Under the pieces are notes generated by a model. That model saw nothing but the letters and a program-made list of their open reading frames with translations, did no database searches and was not told the DNA's origin. 64,000 bases of DNA, from contig NC_014961.1 of NCBI RefSeq assembly GCF_000186365.1, positions 1,054,001-1,118,000 of the forward strand. The letters run 5' to 3'. This document shows, piece after piece, positions 43,008 through 50,905 of this stretch. The stretch is from Desulfurococcus mucosus DSM 2162 (GTDB taxonomy: Archaea; Thermoproteota; Thermoprotei_A; Sulfolobales; Desulfurococcaceae). The position numbers and the translations under genes are program-made. Within the stretch, counting starts at the first letter, position 1, and the number at the start of each line of letters is the position of its first letter.

Positions 43008-43363
43008 TAATGCTGGATCAAGCCGTATACGTGTACAGCATGCTGGCTGGACTACTTATAATAGTGCTCCTCGCTGTCTCCTCACTCTTCGAGTTAAAGG
43101 GGATCGTTAAAATCTTCTTCACAGCCTCCTCGATAGCGCTCATAGTGCTCCACTACACCGCGCTCTACATGATGGCACGCTACGAGAGAATAGCCGTGTA
43201 CCCGTTCACCATACTCGAGGAGGCTGCAGCAGGGGGAAGCATTTCACCCGATGTAGGGCAGATAACTATACTCGTGCTCCTCTTCACGTGGAGAAGGGAA
43301 GCCGCGAACACCCTGAGGAGGCTGCTACGGTTTGAAAACAATCATGAAGCTCAACCCCGGTAG
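43004..43363 (+). CDS. Small membrane protein coupled to the helicase gene
   Basis: A 119-residue protein with about three hydrophobic segments (residues ~13-30, 34-60, 82-97) and a basic C-terminal tail (RREAANTLRRLLRFE). It overlaps the helicase stop (ATGA) and the broken sfsA start, so the three genes probably formed one transcript. No known family is recognised. Confidence 0.6.
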   Translation: MIMLDQAVYVYSMLAGLLIIVLLAVSSLFELKGIVKIFFTASSIALIVLHYTALYMMARYERIAVYPFTILEEAAAGGSISPDVGQITILVLLFTWRREAANTLRRLLRFENNHEAQPR

Positions 43364-43564
43364 GCTGCTTCAATGCAGGATACTGACGCGCGTGAACCGT
43401 TTCACCGTGCTCACAGAGGTTAACGGCACACCTATGGAAGCCCACATAAACAACACTGGCAGACTCACCGGCGTCCTCGAACCCGGTAGAACCGGGCTGT
43501 TTTCATCTTGATGTCTTCTAGAAAAGTTTATAAGCTTTGAGACTATTCATGTTTTTTGATAGTT

Positions 43565-44203
43565 ATGGATTCCGAAAGATTGTTAAGACCTAGTGAGACT
43601 TGTAGGATACTCGGCGTTAGCTACTCCACTCTTCGCAGGTGGATTAGCGAGGGACATATTAAGGCCATTAGGACTGTTGGCGGCAAGTACAGGATTCCGT
43701 ACAGCGAGGTCGAGAGACTTCTAGGTCTAAAACCAGAGGTGAAGGAGGTTAGAGCCGTCATATATGCTCGCGTTTCCTCTGCCGATCAGCGGAACGATTT
43801 GGAGAGACAGACGCAATACTTGTTTCAATACTGTGCGACGAAAGGATATAGAGTTGTTGAAATCCTAACAGACATTGCTAGTGGGTTGAATACAGAGCGG
43901 AGAGTGTTGAGAAGACTTTTCGACTTAGTGACGAACAGATCGGTAGATGTCGTAGTCGTTGCGTATAAAGACAGGCTGACGCGATTTGGATTTGAATATT
44001 TGGAGTACTTCTTCAGGAAATTTGGCGTTAGGATCGAGGTTGCCTTCGGAGAAGAACCCAAAGACGCAATGCAAGAGCTAGTAGAGGACATGATAGCAAT
44101 AATTGCATCATTTGCCGGCAAGCTATACGGCATGCGTAGTCACAAGAAGAAAAGGCTCATCGAAGGTTTTAGAAAACTCGTAGAGGAGGTCAGCCATGAC
44201 TAG
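43565..44203 (+). CDS. tnpA: IS607-family serine recombinase TnpA
   Basis: Transposase/resolvase of the small serine-recombinase group. N-terminal MerR-like DNA-binding HTH (SETCRILGVSYSTLRRWISEG, residues ~8-55) precedes the catalytic domain: YARVSSADQRNDLERQ carries the nucleophilic Ser, and VVVAYKDRLTRFGFEYLE the conserved DRLTR arginine region. 212 aa from ATG 43565 (a TTG three codons upstream is possible). No inactivating changes are seen. It overlaps tnpB by 8 bp. Confidence 0.9.
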   Translation: MDSERLLRPSETCRILGVSYSTLRRWISEGHIKAIRTVGGKYRIPYSEVERLLGLKPEVKEVRAVIYARVSSADQRNDLERQTQYLFQYCATKGYRVVEILTDIASGLNTERRVLRRLFDLVTNRSVDVVVVAYKDRLTRFGFEYLEYFFRKFGVRIEVAFGEEPKDAMQELVEDMIAIIASFAGKLYGMRSHKKKRLIEGFRKLVEEVSHD

Positions 44204-45443
44204 CCTTCTAACGCGAACTGTCATCGTGCCCAGCTCGCGACTGGGTTGGCGGAAGTTCAACGCTCTAAGGGAGCTTGGGGAGAAGTACAGAGAGTTCGTT
44301 GTCCATCTCGTGGAGTACGGCTTCAAACACGGCGTTAAGTCATTCACCGGGCTAAAGAAGGCGAAGTATCGAGAACTTAGGGAGAGGTATCCAGGCCTCC
44401 CATCGCACTATGTACATACGGCTTGCCAAGACGCCGCTCAGCGCGTAAGGAGCTTTCTAGCGTTGAAGTGCAAGGGAAAAGCAAAGACTGGTGGGCCAGA
44501 GGTGAGGAAGGTAAGCATCTGGCTCGACGACCACCTGTGGAAGTCAGAAGGCTACACAGCGATAAAGGTGGCTACGCACAGAGGGTGGATCATGATACCG
44601 CTCTGGCCCACCAAGCTGTTTTGGAGGTACGTTAACAGCGGTTGGCGGTTGAGAACGCAGATCCGCCTTAAACTTGACGAGAAGAGAAGGGTAGCCTACG
44701 TATACTTCGTTTTTGAGAAGATGGTGGAGGAAAGGCCGACGAGGAGCGTCATTGCCGTAGACCTTAATGAAAATAACGTGACGGTGAAGGCAGGAGACAA
44801 AGTATATATTCTTGAGACGAGGATTAGAAAAATAACCGTGGGCTACCACAACAGAAGAGAAATCCTACAATCCACGAAGGGAAATCGATATGCGAGTCGC
44901 ATGGTGAAGCGTAATGAGTTTAACAAGAAGAATGACATTAGAAGGAAGGTAGCTAGTCTCATCGTCAGAGAGGCAGAGAGGTTAGGCGTTGCAATTGCGG
45001 TTGAAAATCTGCCTAGAGAAGCACCGAAGGACATGATTAAAGACGTGGACGATCCAAAGCTTAGAGATAGAATATACCGAGCCGGCTTTAGGAGCATGGT
45101 TAGGGAAATCGTGCAGAAAGCGAGAGAGAAGGGGATTCCAGTCATAAAGGTCAACCCAAGAGGCACTTCCTCCACCTGCCCGCAGTGCGGGGGGAGGCTG
45201 GTGAGGGGCAATGCCCCGAGGTCTCTCCTCTGCCTGCATTGCGGGTGGGAAGGAGGGAGAGACATTGCTGCGGTGATGAACATCGAGAGGAGAGCTTTGG
45301 AAAAACTCGCGGAGGGCCGCGTGCCGTTCGGCCCCATGCCCAGTGAACCCACACCGGAGGTAGCATGGCTACCGATGAGGGCGTGGGCGAGGAGAAAGTC
45401 CCTAGATATGATCGAACATAAATGGATGAGGATGAATATCTAG
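44196..45443 (+). CDS. tnpB: TnpB RNA-guided nuclease, IS607-associated
   Basis: OrfB/TnpB protein, ancestor type of Cas12. The RuvC-like triad is intact: Asp in SVIAVDLNENNVTV, Glu in IAVENLPREA and Asp in GGRDIAAVMNIE. The zinc knuckle is TCPQCGGRLV ... LCLHCGWEG. 415 aa. The C-terminal ~55 residues after the last catalytic Asp (KLAEGRVPFGPMPSEPTPE ...) overlap the expected guide-RNA locus. Biochemically such proteins cut DNA next to a transposon-adjacent motif, guided by a right-end RNA. Confidence 0.9.
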   Translation: MTSLLTRTVIVPSSRLGWRKFNALRELGEKYREFVVHLVEYGFKHGVKSFTGLKKAKYRELRERYPGLPSHYVHTACQDAAQRVRSFLALKCKGKAKTGGPEVRKVSIWLDDHLWKSEGYTAIKVATHRGWIMIPLWPTKLFWRYVNSGWRLRTQIRLKLDEKRRVAYVYFVFEKMVEERPTRSVIAVDLNENNVTVKAGDKVYILETRIRKITVGYHNRREILQSTKGNRYASRMVKRNEFNKKNDIRRKVASLIVREAERLGVAIAVENLPREAPKDMIKDVDDPKLRDRIYRAGFRSMVREIVQKAREKGIPVIKVNPRGTSSTCPQCGGRLVRGNAPRSLLCLHCGWEGGRDIAAVMNIERRALEKLAEGRVPFGPMPSEPTPEVAWLPMRAWARRKSLDMIEHKWMRMNI

Positions 45444-45453
45444 GGACAAACGG
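45290..45453 (+). ncRNA. Predicted right-end (omega/re) RNA locus of the IS607-type element
   Basis: By analogy with characterised TnpB systems the guide RNA scaffold comes from the 3' part of tnpB plus the right end, and the guide is the adjacent host DNA (45454 onward). Support here is indirect: the same ~160 bp are retained with few changes in the deleted element at 56865-57203, which lacks any transposase gene, and parts recur at 57765-57881. RNA ends are not determinable from sequence. Confidence 0.42.
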
Positions 45454-45644
45454 CTAAAGGATTCATGCTATACTGCGGCATCGATGGGGAGATAGGTGGA
45501 GTCGTGGAGGAGGCGGCCTCCATGGGTGTAGTGTTTAAGGCTATTTCAATATACTTCGATGCATGCAGCAACAGCATTGTGCTGGAGAACCCTGATCTCC
45601 CAGTAGACTTGAAGAAGAAGTGCATGGAGAGGTGAGCTGATTCC

Positions 45645-46649
45645 TCAAGCAATATCCAGGACTATCTGGCCGAGGTGGCCTCCCTTCTTCAACTCCTCAA
45701 GGGCCTCGTTGGCTTCTTTCAACCCATATGTCTTAACCTCCGGTTTCACACCGTGTTTCTCAGCGATCTCCAGGAACTCGCGTACATCCCTCCTCGTCAC
45801 GTTGGCAACGCTCTTAACCTCCCTCTCATACCATAGGAGGCTGTAGTCGAGTCTCTCCACCGGCGTCATGTATATCTCGGCTAACACAACTCTACCGCCC
45901 TTATCAACCTTCCTTAACGCCTCGATGAAGACCTGTGAAACCGGCGCGTAGACTATCGCTGCGTCAAGCTTACGCGGTGGCTCCTCGCTTGTTCCACCAG
46001 CCCATTCAGCCCCGTTCTCAAGCGCCTTCTCTATCTTCCACCTGCTGCTTGTGAACACGTAGACCCTTAACCCGAGCCTCCTAGCCACCTGGAGCACTAG
46101 GTGTGCAGCCGCCCCATAGCCGAATAAGCCGAGCACTGCATCGCTTCGACCGAGGAGCCCGGTGAGCTTAAGCGACCGGTAGCCCACTGCCCCGGCACAC
46201 ATTAATGGCGCGGCATGCTCGTCACCTATACTACCAGGGATCCTGTGTATGAAGCCGGCCTTAGCCACCATGTACTCAGCGTAACCCCCGTCAACACTAT
46301 ACCCTGTGAACAAGGCGTTCTCACAGAGGTTTTCAAGCCCTCTCCTACAATACCTGCATTCACCGCAGGAGTAGTATAGCCATGGGACCCCAACCCTCTC
46401 CCCTGGGGAGACCCCTTCAACACCCTCGCCAACCTCCTCCACCACGCCCACAACCTGGTGGCCCGGTATCACTGGGAGCTTCACGGGCTTTAACTCGCCT
46501 TCAACAATATGGAGGTCTGTCCTGCATACACCGCACTTGTGAACCCTTATCAATACCTCGCCCCTGCCAGGGCTCGGCTTGTCTACATCCATGTATCTAA
46601 GCGGCTTCGACTCAATGGGGGACGGGGAGTATAGAACCATCGCCTTCAA
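45645..46649 (-). CDS. Zinc-dependent alcohol dehydrogenase (MDR family)
   Basis: Medium-chain dehydrogenase, 334 aa. The catalytic zinc site has KCGVCRTDLHIVEGE and GHQVVGVVEEVGEGV; the structural zinc lobe is CGECRYCRRGLENLCENA. The Rossmann motif LGLFGYGAAAHLVLQVA has G-x-G-x-x-A rather than the full GxGxxG. The Cys-Thr-Asp pattern is typical of archaeal ADHs with NAD(H) specificity. Physiological substrate unknown. Confidence 0.88.
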   Translation of the reverse strand: MKAMVLYSPSPIESKPLRYMDVDKPSPGRGEVLIRVHKCGVCRTDLHIVEGELKPVKLPVIPGHQVVGVVEEVGEGVEGVSPGERVGVPWLYYSCGECRYCRRGLENLCENALFTGYSVDGGYAEYMVAKAGFIHRIPGSIGDEHAAPLMCAGAVGYRSLKLTGLLGRSDAVLGLFGYGAAAHLVLQVARRLGLRVYVFTSSRWKIEKALENGAEWAGGTSEEPPRKLDAAIVYAPVSQVFIEALRKVDKGGRVVLAEIYMTPVERLDYSLLWYEREVKSVANVTRRDVREFLEIAEKHGVKPEVKTYGLKEANEALEELKKGGHLGQIVLDIA

Positions 46650-46751
46650 CTACATGCACCCGGCGGCATCCACCACTACCTAATGAATGAACCCGTTTAA
46701 ATAGCGGAAACACTTTAAAAACCGTGTCCAATATGTAATCATATCCAGGTT

Positions 46752-46857
46752 GCCGCCGTAGTATAGCCCGGTCAAGTATGCGGGCCTCTCGAGCCCGTGA
46801 CACCCTAGGTCCGTTTAAAGGGTGCGGGAAACCCGGGTTCAAATCCCGGCGGCGGCA
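46752..46857 (+). tRNA. tRNA-Glu (CTC) with a 31-nt intron before the T stem
   Basis: A 106-nt gene. Removal of 46802-46832 leaves a 75-nt tRNA: acceptor GCCGCCG/CGGCGGC, anticodon arm CGGGC-CTCTCGA-GCCCG (anticodon CTC), variable loop TGAC, T arm CCGGG-TTCAAAT-CCCGG, discriminator A. The intron lies at the variable loop/T-stem border. Confidence 0.88.
46802..46832 (+). other. tRNA-Glu intron (31 nt, variable loop/T-stem junction)
   Basis: The inserted bases form CACCCT ... AGGGTG with the adjoining exon base, and intronic CGGG can pair with exon CCCG across a TGA bulge, giving a bulge-helix-bulge-like fold. The boundary may shift by 1-2 bases because AC is repeated at both ends. Confidence 0.72.
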
Positions 46858-46875
46858 CTCCACCCGTCTAGCACA

Positions 46876-48231
46876 TTACGTCCTCGACCCGGCTTCATCA
46901 ACCCTCCAGTAGACCAGTGATGCGGTCACCATGATGTAGAGCCCTAGGGTGAGGGCTAGGGAGTAGGCTACGTAGAAAGCCGGGTCAAAGATCATTAATG
47001 ACAGTGAATCCAGGAGCCTCCATGTGTTTACATCGGGGTTTTCAAGGTGGACGTGGCTCCACCAGCTTGTAGGGAATGCCACGGGCCACAGGCCTATCCA
47101 TATGTAGATGAATAGTGAAACAGGTTTCAAAACCCTCCACTTCCCACTTACCAAGATCAGGGATATGGCTGCCACCAAGGGTACTAGGTACTGGTGGTTC
47201 ACCCTCCAGTAGGATGCCGTGAACACCGCGTAACTGGTGAACGCTGCTGCGAGAAGATCCCCGCCCCTCCTGTAGTATGTGAGGAGCGTGAGAACAGTTA
47301 GCACAGTGAATGGAATCCACCAGGATTCGATAACCCAGAGATTGCTCTCCCTGCGTATAAAGGTGATCAGGCTTGACACGCCGTTGAAACTATACACGAG
47401 TGGCTCGGTGAAACCCGGCCTCGAAGTCTCGGCGAACGCTTGTACCAGTAGAGCTAGGCTGGGCGGGCTAGCCACTATGAACGGGGTGAAGGGTACTAGA
47501 GCACCGGCAGCAACGGCTAGGATACTGTTGAGGAAGCCTCTTGAAGCCCCATGCCTCCTGAAGGCGTCCACTAGGAAGACCAGTACCGGGGGCAGGATTG
47601 TCTGCTTAACTGAGAGAGATAGGCCTGTGATGAATAAACCTGTGAGCTCACGCCCCTTGTACATGTAAAGGTATGCCCCGAGAAGGAGGAGTGATAGCGC
47701 GATGTTATCGAACATGCCGTAGATCGCTGAGATATATATCGTCATCGGGTTCAGCAGGTACAGTAGTGATGCAAGCGTAGACCTAACCCTGCCAACCCGC
47801 ATTGCTTTCCAGGCGATTAGAAATATCAGCAACCCCACTAGGATGTCGAAGGCCGTGAACACGGATTTAACGGCTGCACACCATGATGGCGATACATATA
47901 TGTTCAACCCCGTGTCCCTGACAACCTTCACAGGGTCACTTACAAGCAGCCTCAGGGGAGCCAGCGTGAAGAGGAGCACGGGTCCATAGATGTATCTCCA
48001 CGGGTACGGCCAATTGTTACCCGGTGCCTCCCAGTAGTTGTACTCATAGAAGCTGAAACCGCGGTGAAGAAACGTGTCGGCGAAACCCGCGAACTGAACC
48101 ACGTCGCTTCCACAGGTAGTCGAGAGGAACGGCGCCCTCACAGCTACACCGGCTACGATGAGGAGTAACACTATTACTACACTGCCCAGCCTCCCCGTGG
48201 CTTCAACGGATCCACGGGCCAGCTTAACCAC
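46876..48231 (-). CDS. GT-C-type membrane glycosyltransferase-like protein
   Basis: A 451-residue integral membrane protein with ~10-11 transmembrane helices. Near the N-terminus, after the first helix, comes CGSDVVQFAGFADTFLHRGFSFYEYNYWEAPGN (key acidic residue D in SDVVQ), and later YLLNPMTIYISAIYGMFDNIALSLLLLG, as in dolichol-phosphate-sugar-dependent GT-C enzymes (DUF2029-like). It probably transfers a lipid-linked sugar at the outer face of the membrane. Donor unknown. Confidence 0.65.
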   Translation of the reverse strand: MVKLARGSVEATGRLGSVVIVLLLIVAGVAVRAPFLSTTCGSDVVQFAGFADTFLHRGFSFYEYNYWEAPGNNWPYPWRYIYGPVLLFTLAPLRLLVSDPVKVVRDTGLNIYVSPSWCAAVKSVFTAFDILVGLLIFLIAWKAMRVGRVRSTLASLLYLLNPMTIYISAIYGMFDNIALSLLLLGAYLYMYKGRELTGLFITGLSLSVKQTILPPVLVFLVDAFRRHGASRGFLNSILAVAAGALVPFTPFIVASPPSLALLVQAFAETSRPGFTEPLVYSFNGVSSLITFIRRESNLWVIESWWIPFTVLTVLTLLTYYRRGGDLLAAAFTSYAVFTASYWRVNHQYLVPLVAAISLILVSGKWRVLKPVSLFIYIWIGLWPVAFPTSWWSHVHLENPDVNTWRLLDSLSLMIFDPAFYVAYSLALTLGLYIMVTASLVYWRVDEAGSRT

Positions 48232-48243
48232 CCTTCGTTGAAC

Positions 48244-48810
48244 CTAGAGGACGCGTGCACCCTCCGCGTGTGAACCATCCAGCCTCGGCGGCGTCACCCC
48301 TCTCTGACCCTGATACTTCCCACTGTACGGTTTATACACAGGGCTACTCGTCCTAGCCAGTATCAAGTGGAGGAATCTCTGCCCGGGGTAAACCCTCACC
48401 GGGATGGTGCTACCGACGAGCTCTATGGTTATATTCCCCTTAAACCCGGCGTCTATCACAGTGGGCGGTATGTAGAGCCCGTACCTGGCGAAAGTACTAC
48501 GCAGGTTCACCAGCCCTATCAGGTCATTCGGGAACTCAACGTATTCAAGCGTCGTTGTCAACACGTGTTCAAGGGGGTTCACCACGAAGCCTTCACCGCC
48601 AACCCTACTACACTCCAACACGTCGTCCACACCGTCTCTCAGGGTGTCAACGACGCGTGCACCCCTCCTGAACCTACAGAACTCCTCACCGAACCTCAAG
48701 TCGACCCCGTTCTCCCTCACGGTGTCCTCGAACAAGGGGTCTATGACGAGTAGTTTCTTCTCAAGGTAGACACGTATATCCCAGTCGCTCAGTATCAACA
48801 CGCCCACCAT
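48244..48810 (-). CDS. dcd: dCTP deaminase
   Basis: Converts dCTP to dUTP (or, if bifunctional, to dUMP) for dTMP synthesis by ThyX. Key segments are VNLRSTFARYGLYIPPTVIDAGFKGNITIELVG (RS.....G....T.ID.GF.G..T.E) and PGQRFLHLIL; the catalytic Glu lies in NITIELVG. The C-terminal region GKYQGQRGVTPPRL supplies the nucleotide lid. 188 aa. Confidence 0.92.
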   Translation of the reverse strand: MVGVLILSDWDIRVYLEKKLLVIDPLFEDTVRENGVDLRFGEEFCRFRRGARVVDTLRDGVDDVLECSRVGGEGFVVNPLEHVLTTTLEYVEFPNDLIGLVNLRSTFARYGLYIPPTVIDAGFKGNITIELVGSTIPVRVYPGQRFLHLILARTSSPVYKPYSGKYQGQRGVTPPRLDGSHAEGARVL

Positions 48811-48814
48811 GAGT

Positions 48815-49519
48815 CTACTTGAATATCTCGTGTATAGCTTTTGAAGCCTCCTCCAGCTCCTTGAAGGTGTCTATAGCTTTCCAGAACACCCCTGTGTACC
48901 GAACCGTCCCGAGGCGGCCCTCCCTAGCCATTGCTGGGAAAGCCGTCTTCTCCAAGTCTCCTCTCTCCGGGAAGTACTTTAAGGCGTCCGGGGTCAGCGC
49001 GTACACTCCGGCGTTGATCCAGTAATCGCTTAACTGGGGTTTCTCAATGAACCCCTTCACCTTGTCATCACCCTCTATCTCCAGGACCCCGTAGGGGCTT
49101 GGCAACGGTATCGATGCTATGACCCCGAGGTAGCCTGCTTTCTCCAGTTTTTCGAAGAGCCTCAACGGGTTTAGATTAGTTATTATGTCGCCGTTGACAA
49201 CTAGGAATGCGTTGTCCCTGGAGAGAACGTGCTCAGCGTTCTTCACAGCACCACCTGTGCCGAGGGGTTCATCCTCGACTACGTAGGTAACCCTGACCCC
49301 GAGCCTGCTTCCACTACCTATGTGCTCAATTATCTTCTCCTTCTTGTAGCCCACTAGGAGCACGAACTCGTTGAACCCATACCTCTTCAACCACTCTATC
49401 TGCCACTCAAGGATCGGTCTATCGCCAACCGGCACCATCGGCTTAGGCGTATCCTCTGTGAACGGCCTCAGCCTCTTACCGTAGCCTCCTGCAAGGATCA
49501 CTGCGAGCAACCTGGACAC
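48815..49519 (-). CDS. Sugar-1-phosphate nucleotidyltransferase
   Basis: NTP-transferase domain protein, 234 aa. The activation motif is LAGGYGKRLRPFTEDTPKPMVPVG, with FLVVNGDIITNLNPL (metal Asp) and VKGFIEKP. It has no C-terminal beta-helix. The likely product is GDP-mannose or UDP/dTDP-glucose; the specificity cannot be read from sequence. It is adjacent to dcd and a glycosyltransferase on the same strand. Confidence 0.87.
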   Translation of the reverse strand: MSRLLAVILAGGYGKRLRPFTEDTPKPMVPVGDRPILEWQIEWLKRYGFNEFVLLVGYKKEKIIEHIGSGSRLGVRVTYVVEDEPLGTGGAVKNAEHVLSRDNAFLVVNGDIITNLNPLRLFEKLEKAGYLGVIASIPLPSPYGVLEIEGDDKVKGFIEKPQLSDYWINAGVYALTPDALKYFPERGDLEKTAFPAMAREGRLGTVRYTGVFWKAIDTFKELEEASKAIHEIFK

Positions 49520-49607
49520 CGTGACTACCTATCCGGCTCCGGGATAAAAATGCTTCGGGCACGCGGGAAAACCTAATAAACCCCTCGTAGACTATGTATG
49601 TATTGAG

Positions 49608-49680
49608 GCCGCCGTAGCTCAGCTGGGAGAGCGCCCGGCTGAAGACCGGGATGCCCGGGGTTCAAGTCCCCGCGGCGGCA
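49608..49680 (+). tRNA. tRNA-Phe (GAA)
   Basis: Intron-free cloverleaf: acceptor GCCGCCG/CGGCGGC, D arm GCTC/GAGC, anticodon arm CCCGG-CTGAAGA-CCGGG with anticodon GAA, T loop TTCAAGT, discriminator A. Confidence 0.95.
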
Positions 49681-49745
49681 TAGCGTGCCCTACGCCTTTA
49701 TATTCCTTAGCCAAGTGTTTCTCATCCATGGTGGTGTAGTGCCCC

Positions 49746-50303
49746 TTGAAAAGGATCATCATCGTCCCCTTCACGAGCCACGGCGTGCTCGAATACCTCG
49801 ACGCCTTAAAGGAGTCGCTCGCTGAGTCCCTTAGGAGAGCAGGTGTCGAGGCGGAGGTGGTTGTATGGAGCGAGGTGTTGAAGCCGCCGATCAAGTGCTT
49901 CAACTGGGAGAGGAAACAGTACCGTGCCCAATGCCTCATCGAGTACCTGCGCTCCACACTCCAGCTCTCAGGGGTTGAGAGAAGCACTCCTGTACTCGGG
50001 CTGGGCTTCCTCGATGGGTATGAGGAGGGATTAAACTTCGTGTTCGGTGAAGCTATGCCGAATCTATCGGCAGCCATAGTTTTCTCGAAGAGGCTTAGAC
50101 AGGAGTTCTATGGGTCCCCGCCTGACTTCAACCTGTACTTCGAGAGGCTTGTCAAAGAGGCTGTACACGAGCTAGGACACGTCCTCGGCCTAGATCACTG
50201 CAGGAGCCCTGGATGCGTCATGAACTTCAGCAACAGCATAGTTGAAGTCGACGCTAAGACAAGGTACTTCTGCAACGAGTGCTCACGCAGGCTTAAGGGT
50301 TAA
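49746..50303 (+). CDS. amzA: Archaemetzincin-type metalloprotease
   Basis: Zinc protease of the archaemetzincin family. The extended site VHELGHVLGLDHC (HExxHxxGxxH) is followed by CRSPGCVMNFSNS and CNECSRR, the second (structural) zinc Cys set. 185 aa, TTG start preceded by GGTGGTG. The physiological substrate is unknown. It converges on archease with 4 bp of overlap. Confidence 0.9.
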   Translation: MKRIIIVPFTSHGVLEYLDALKESLAESLRRAGVEAEVVVWSEVLKPPIKCFNWERKQYRAQCLIEYLRSTLQLSGVERSTPVLGLGFLDGYEEGLNFVFGEAMPNLSAAIVFSKRLRQEFYGSPPDFNLYFERLVKEAVHELGHVLGLDHCRSPGCVMNFSNSIVEVDAKTRYFCNECSRRLKG

Positions 50304-50764
50304 ATGTCTAGGACGAAGTATGCAATCCACTTATCCTCATCCTTCAATATCCTCATCAAGCTATACGTGGGGGACTTCACTTCGACCCTTGCCTCGTGCC
50401 TAGATGGATCAAATTCCTCACAGGAAACCCTGGCTTTAAGCCTATAGGTGAATCCATCCCCGTGTCTCTCAACTGAAACAGCGTCGACACGTATCCAGCC
50501 GCACATTAATCTCTCACTATAGTAGAGCACTAGGAGTTCCTCAAGCCACCTATACAGGAGGTTCTCAAGGTCGAATCCCTCAACGAGGAGGTCTCGTTCA
50601 ACGACACAGTTAACTCCATCTATATTCGTCATAGAGTCAAATAACGCGAGGCCAGCGTTCTCGAAGAGCTCGAGTATGTTACCGCCATAGGCCCTCACAT
50701 ATATGTCGCCAGTGTGCTCGAGGAAGTCGAATCTACCATTCCTCGAGTAAATAACCTCCTCCAT
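50300..50764 (-). CDS. Archease
   Basis: Calcium-binding chaperone that activates the RtcB tRNA ligase, which joins tRNA exons after intron removal. It shows FDFLEHTGDIYVRAYGGNILELFENAGLALFDSM (key residues EHTADI/GDI, A..LF) and VKSPTYSLMRIL with the terminal FVLDI. Start ATG 50764 (MEEVIYSRN) is preferred over the upstream one at 50788. Relevant here given three intron-bearing RNAs in this window. Confidence 0.9.
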   Translation of the reverse strand: MEEVIYSRNGRFDFLEHTGDIYVRAYGGNILELFENAGLALFDSMTNIDGVNCVVERDLLVEGFDLENLLYRWLEELLVLYYSERLMCGWIRVDAVSVERHGDGFTYRLKARVSCEEFDPSRHEARVEVKSPTYSLMRILKDEDKWIAYFVLDI

Positions 50765-50905
50765 GCACACCTGCCCCGTTGCCACCATGTTAGGTACATT
50801 GTCAACATTCCTTTAAACACTCCCTGCAACGGATGGCGAGCTCCTTTAACCGTTATTAGGGTGTGCAGGGAATATTAGAAGAGACAACACCTGGGTGAAG
50901 CATGC

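Larger units (their letters stand above)
43495..45453 (+). mobile_element. IS607-type insertion sequence, complete
   Basis: About 1.96 kb with tnpA (serine recombinase) and tnpB, lying within sfsA. The termini were placed by comparison with the shorter relative in pcp: left end CTGTTTTCATCTTGATGTCT after a GG core (43495-43496), right end TATCTAGGGACAAAC before a GG core (45452-45453). No target duplication and no terminal inverted repeat are visible, as expected for IS607. A TATA box GTTTATAAGC (43526-43535) drives tnpA with an almost leaderless start. Confidence 0.88.
43344..45635 (+). pseudogene. sfsA: sfsA homolog interrupted by an IS607-type element
   Basis: Two pieces of an SfsA-like (sugar fermentation stimulation/nuclease family) gene flank the element. 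The 5' piece (43344-43496) reads MKLNPGRLLQCRILTRVNRF and on to AHINNTGRLTGVLEPGRTG, the SfsA OB-fold start. The 3' piece (45456-45635) reads YCGIDGEIGGVVEEAASMGV and ends NPDLPVDLKKKCMER. About 110 middle codons are missing, and joining the flanks at the GG core leaves the two pieces in different frames. So the gene also lost an internal segment and is dead. Confidence 0.82.

Noticed and set aside
46793-46835. tRNA-Glu locus as a class II tRNA-Ser(CGA) with a long variable arm
   Set aside because: The anticodon stem pairs only in the CTC register, and the resulting 75-nt tRNA fits glutamate; in the CGA register the anticodon stem cannot form.
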